Assembly (NCBI GenBank): GCA_946538445.1
Contig: CAMNGO010000130.1
Coordinates: forward strand, 1 to 5,977
Length of the DNA: 5,977 nt
DNA from: an uncultured Lachnospiraceae bacterium
GTDB lineage: Bacteria; Bacillota; Clostridia; Lachnospirales; Lachnospiraceae
Reading direction: 5' to 3'
Both the position numbers and the translations under genes were made by a program. Below, one piece after another: positions 5,956-5,977 of the stretch. The notes under the pieces are model-generated. The model was not told the origin of the DNA and did no database searches. It saw only the letters and a list, made by a program, of their open reading frames with translations. Numbering within the stretch: position 1 is the first letter of the stretch; each line of letters begins with the position of its first letter.

Positions 5956-5977
5956 TAAATTATAGATATTGATACAT

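Overview
The window looks like chromosomal DNA from a Gram-positive Firmicute, most likely a gut-type clostridium of the Lachnospiraceae kind. The basis is strong AGGAGG ribosome sites at most genes, sigma-A-like promoters in AT-rich spacers, moderate GC in the coding regions, and a clostridial iron-uptake layout: two small feoA genes, a long feoB, then a tiny Cys-rich FeoB-associated membrane protein. Genus cannot be fixed from the sequence alone.

Positions 1-3520 hold a ferrous iron uptake (Feo) operon on the + strand. An AT-rich leader (1-153) carries a TTGACA -35 box and a 16-bp dyad (GTTAGTATAAACTAAC) that covers the -10 region. This resembles an operator of the DtxR/IdeR metal-repressor kind. 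Then come feoA-1 (154-372), feoA-2 (415-639), feoB (692-3133, 813 aa) and the FeoB-associated Cys-rich protein (3243-3431). A strong intrinsic terminator at 3488-3520 closes the unit. Between feoB and the small gene is a 30-bp AT-rich dyad that overlaps a possible internal promoter. FeoB should be the membrane Fe(II) transporter with a cytoplasmic GTPase. The FeoA proteins are SH3-like accessory subunits, and the Cys-rich protein is a membrane-anchored partner of unknown chemistry. The most unusual feature is a long, very acidic insert in FeoB, predicted to be extracytoplasmic, between its first and second membrane segments.

Positions 3521-4766 hold a two-gene + strand unit: a calcineurin-like metallophosphoesterase (3578-4324) and, 16 bases later, a half-size EamA/DMT-type membrane protein (4341-4766). 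They probably share a promoter that starts inside the feo terminator hairpin.

Positions 4767-4844 separate convergent genes and contain a perfect 23-bp-stem hairpin (4781-4831). Each arm contains a 13-base self-palindrome (GGGGTCAGACCCC and its complement), which looks like a REP/MITE-type dispersed repeat more than an ordinary terminator. Positions 4845-5846 on the - strand encode a single-domain Old Yellow Enzyme-family flavin oxidoreductase. Its upstream region (5847-5977) carries an 18-bp dyad, TTGGAATAATAATTCCAA, next to a possible -10 box.

No RNA gene, CRISPR array, transposase or broken gene was seen. Most of the window is recognisable housekeeping or transport content; the items worth a second look are the acidic FeoB loop, the dyads in the three promoter regions and the double-palindrome repeat.
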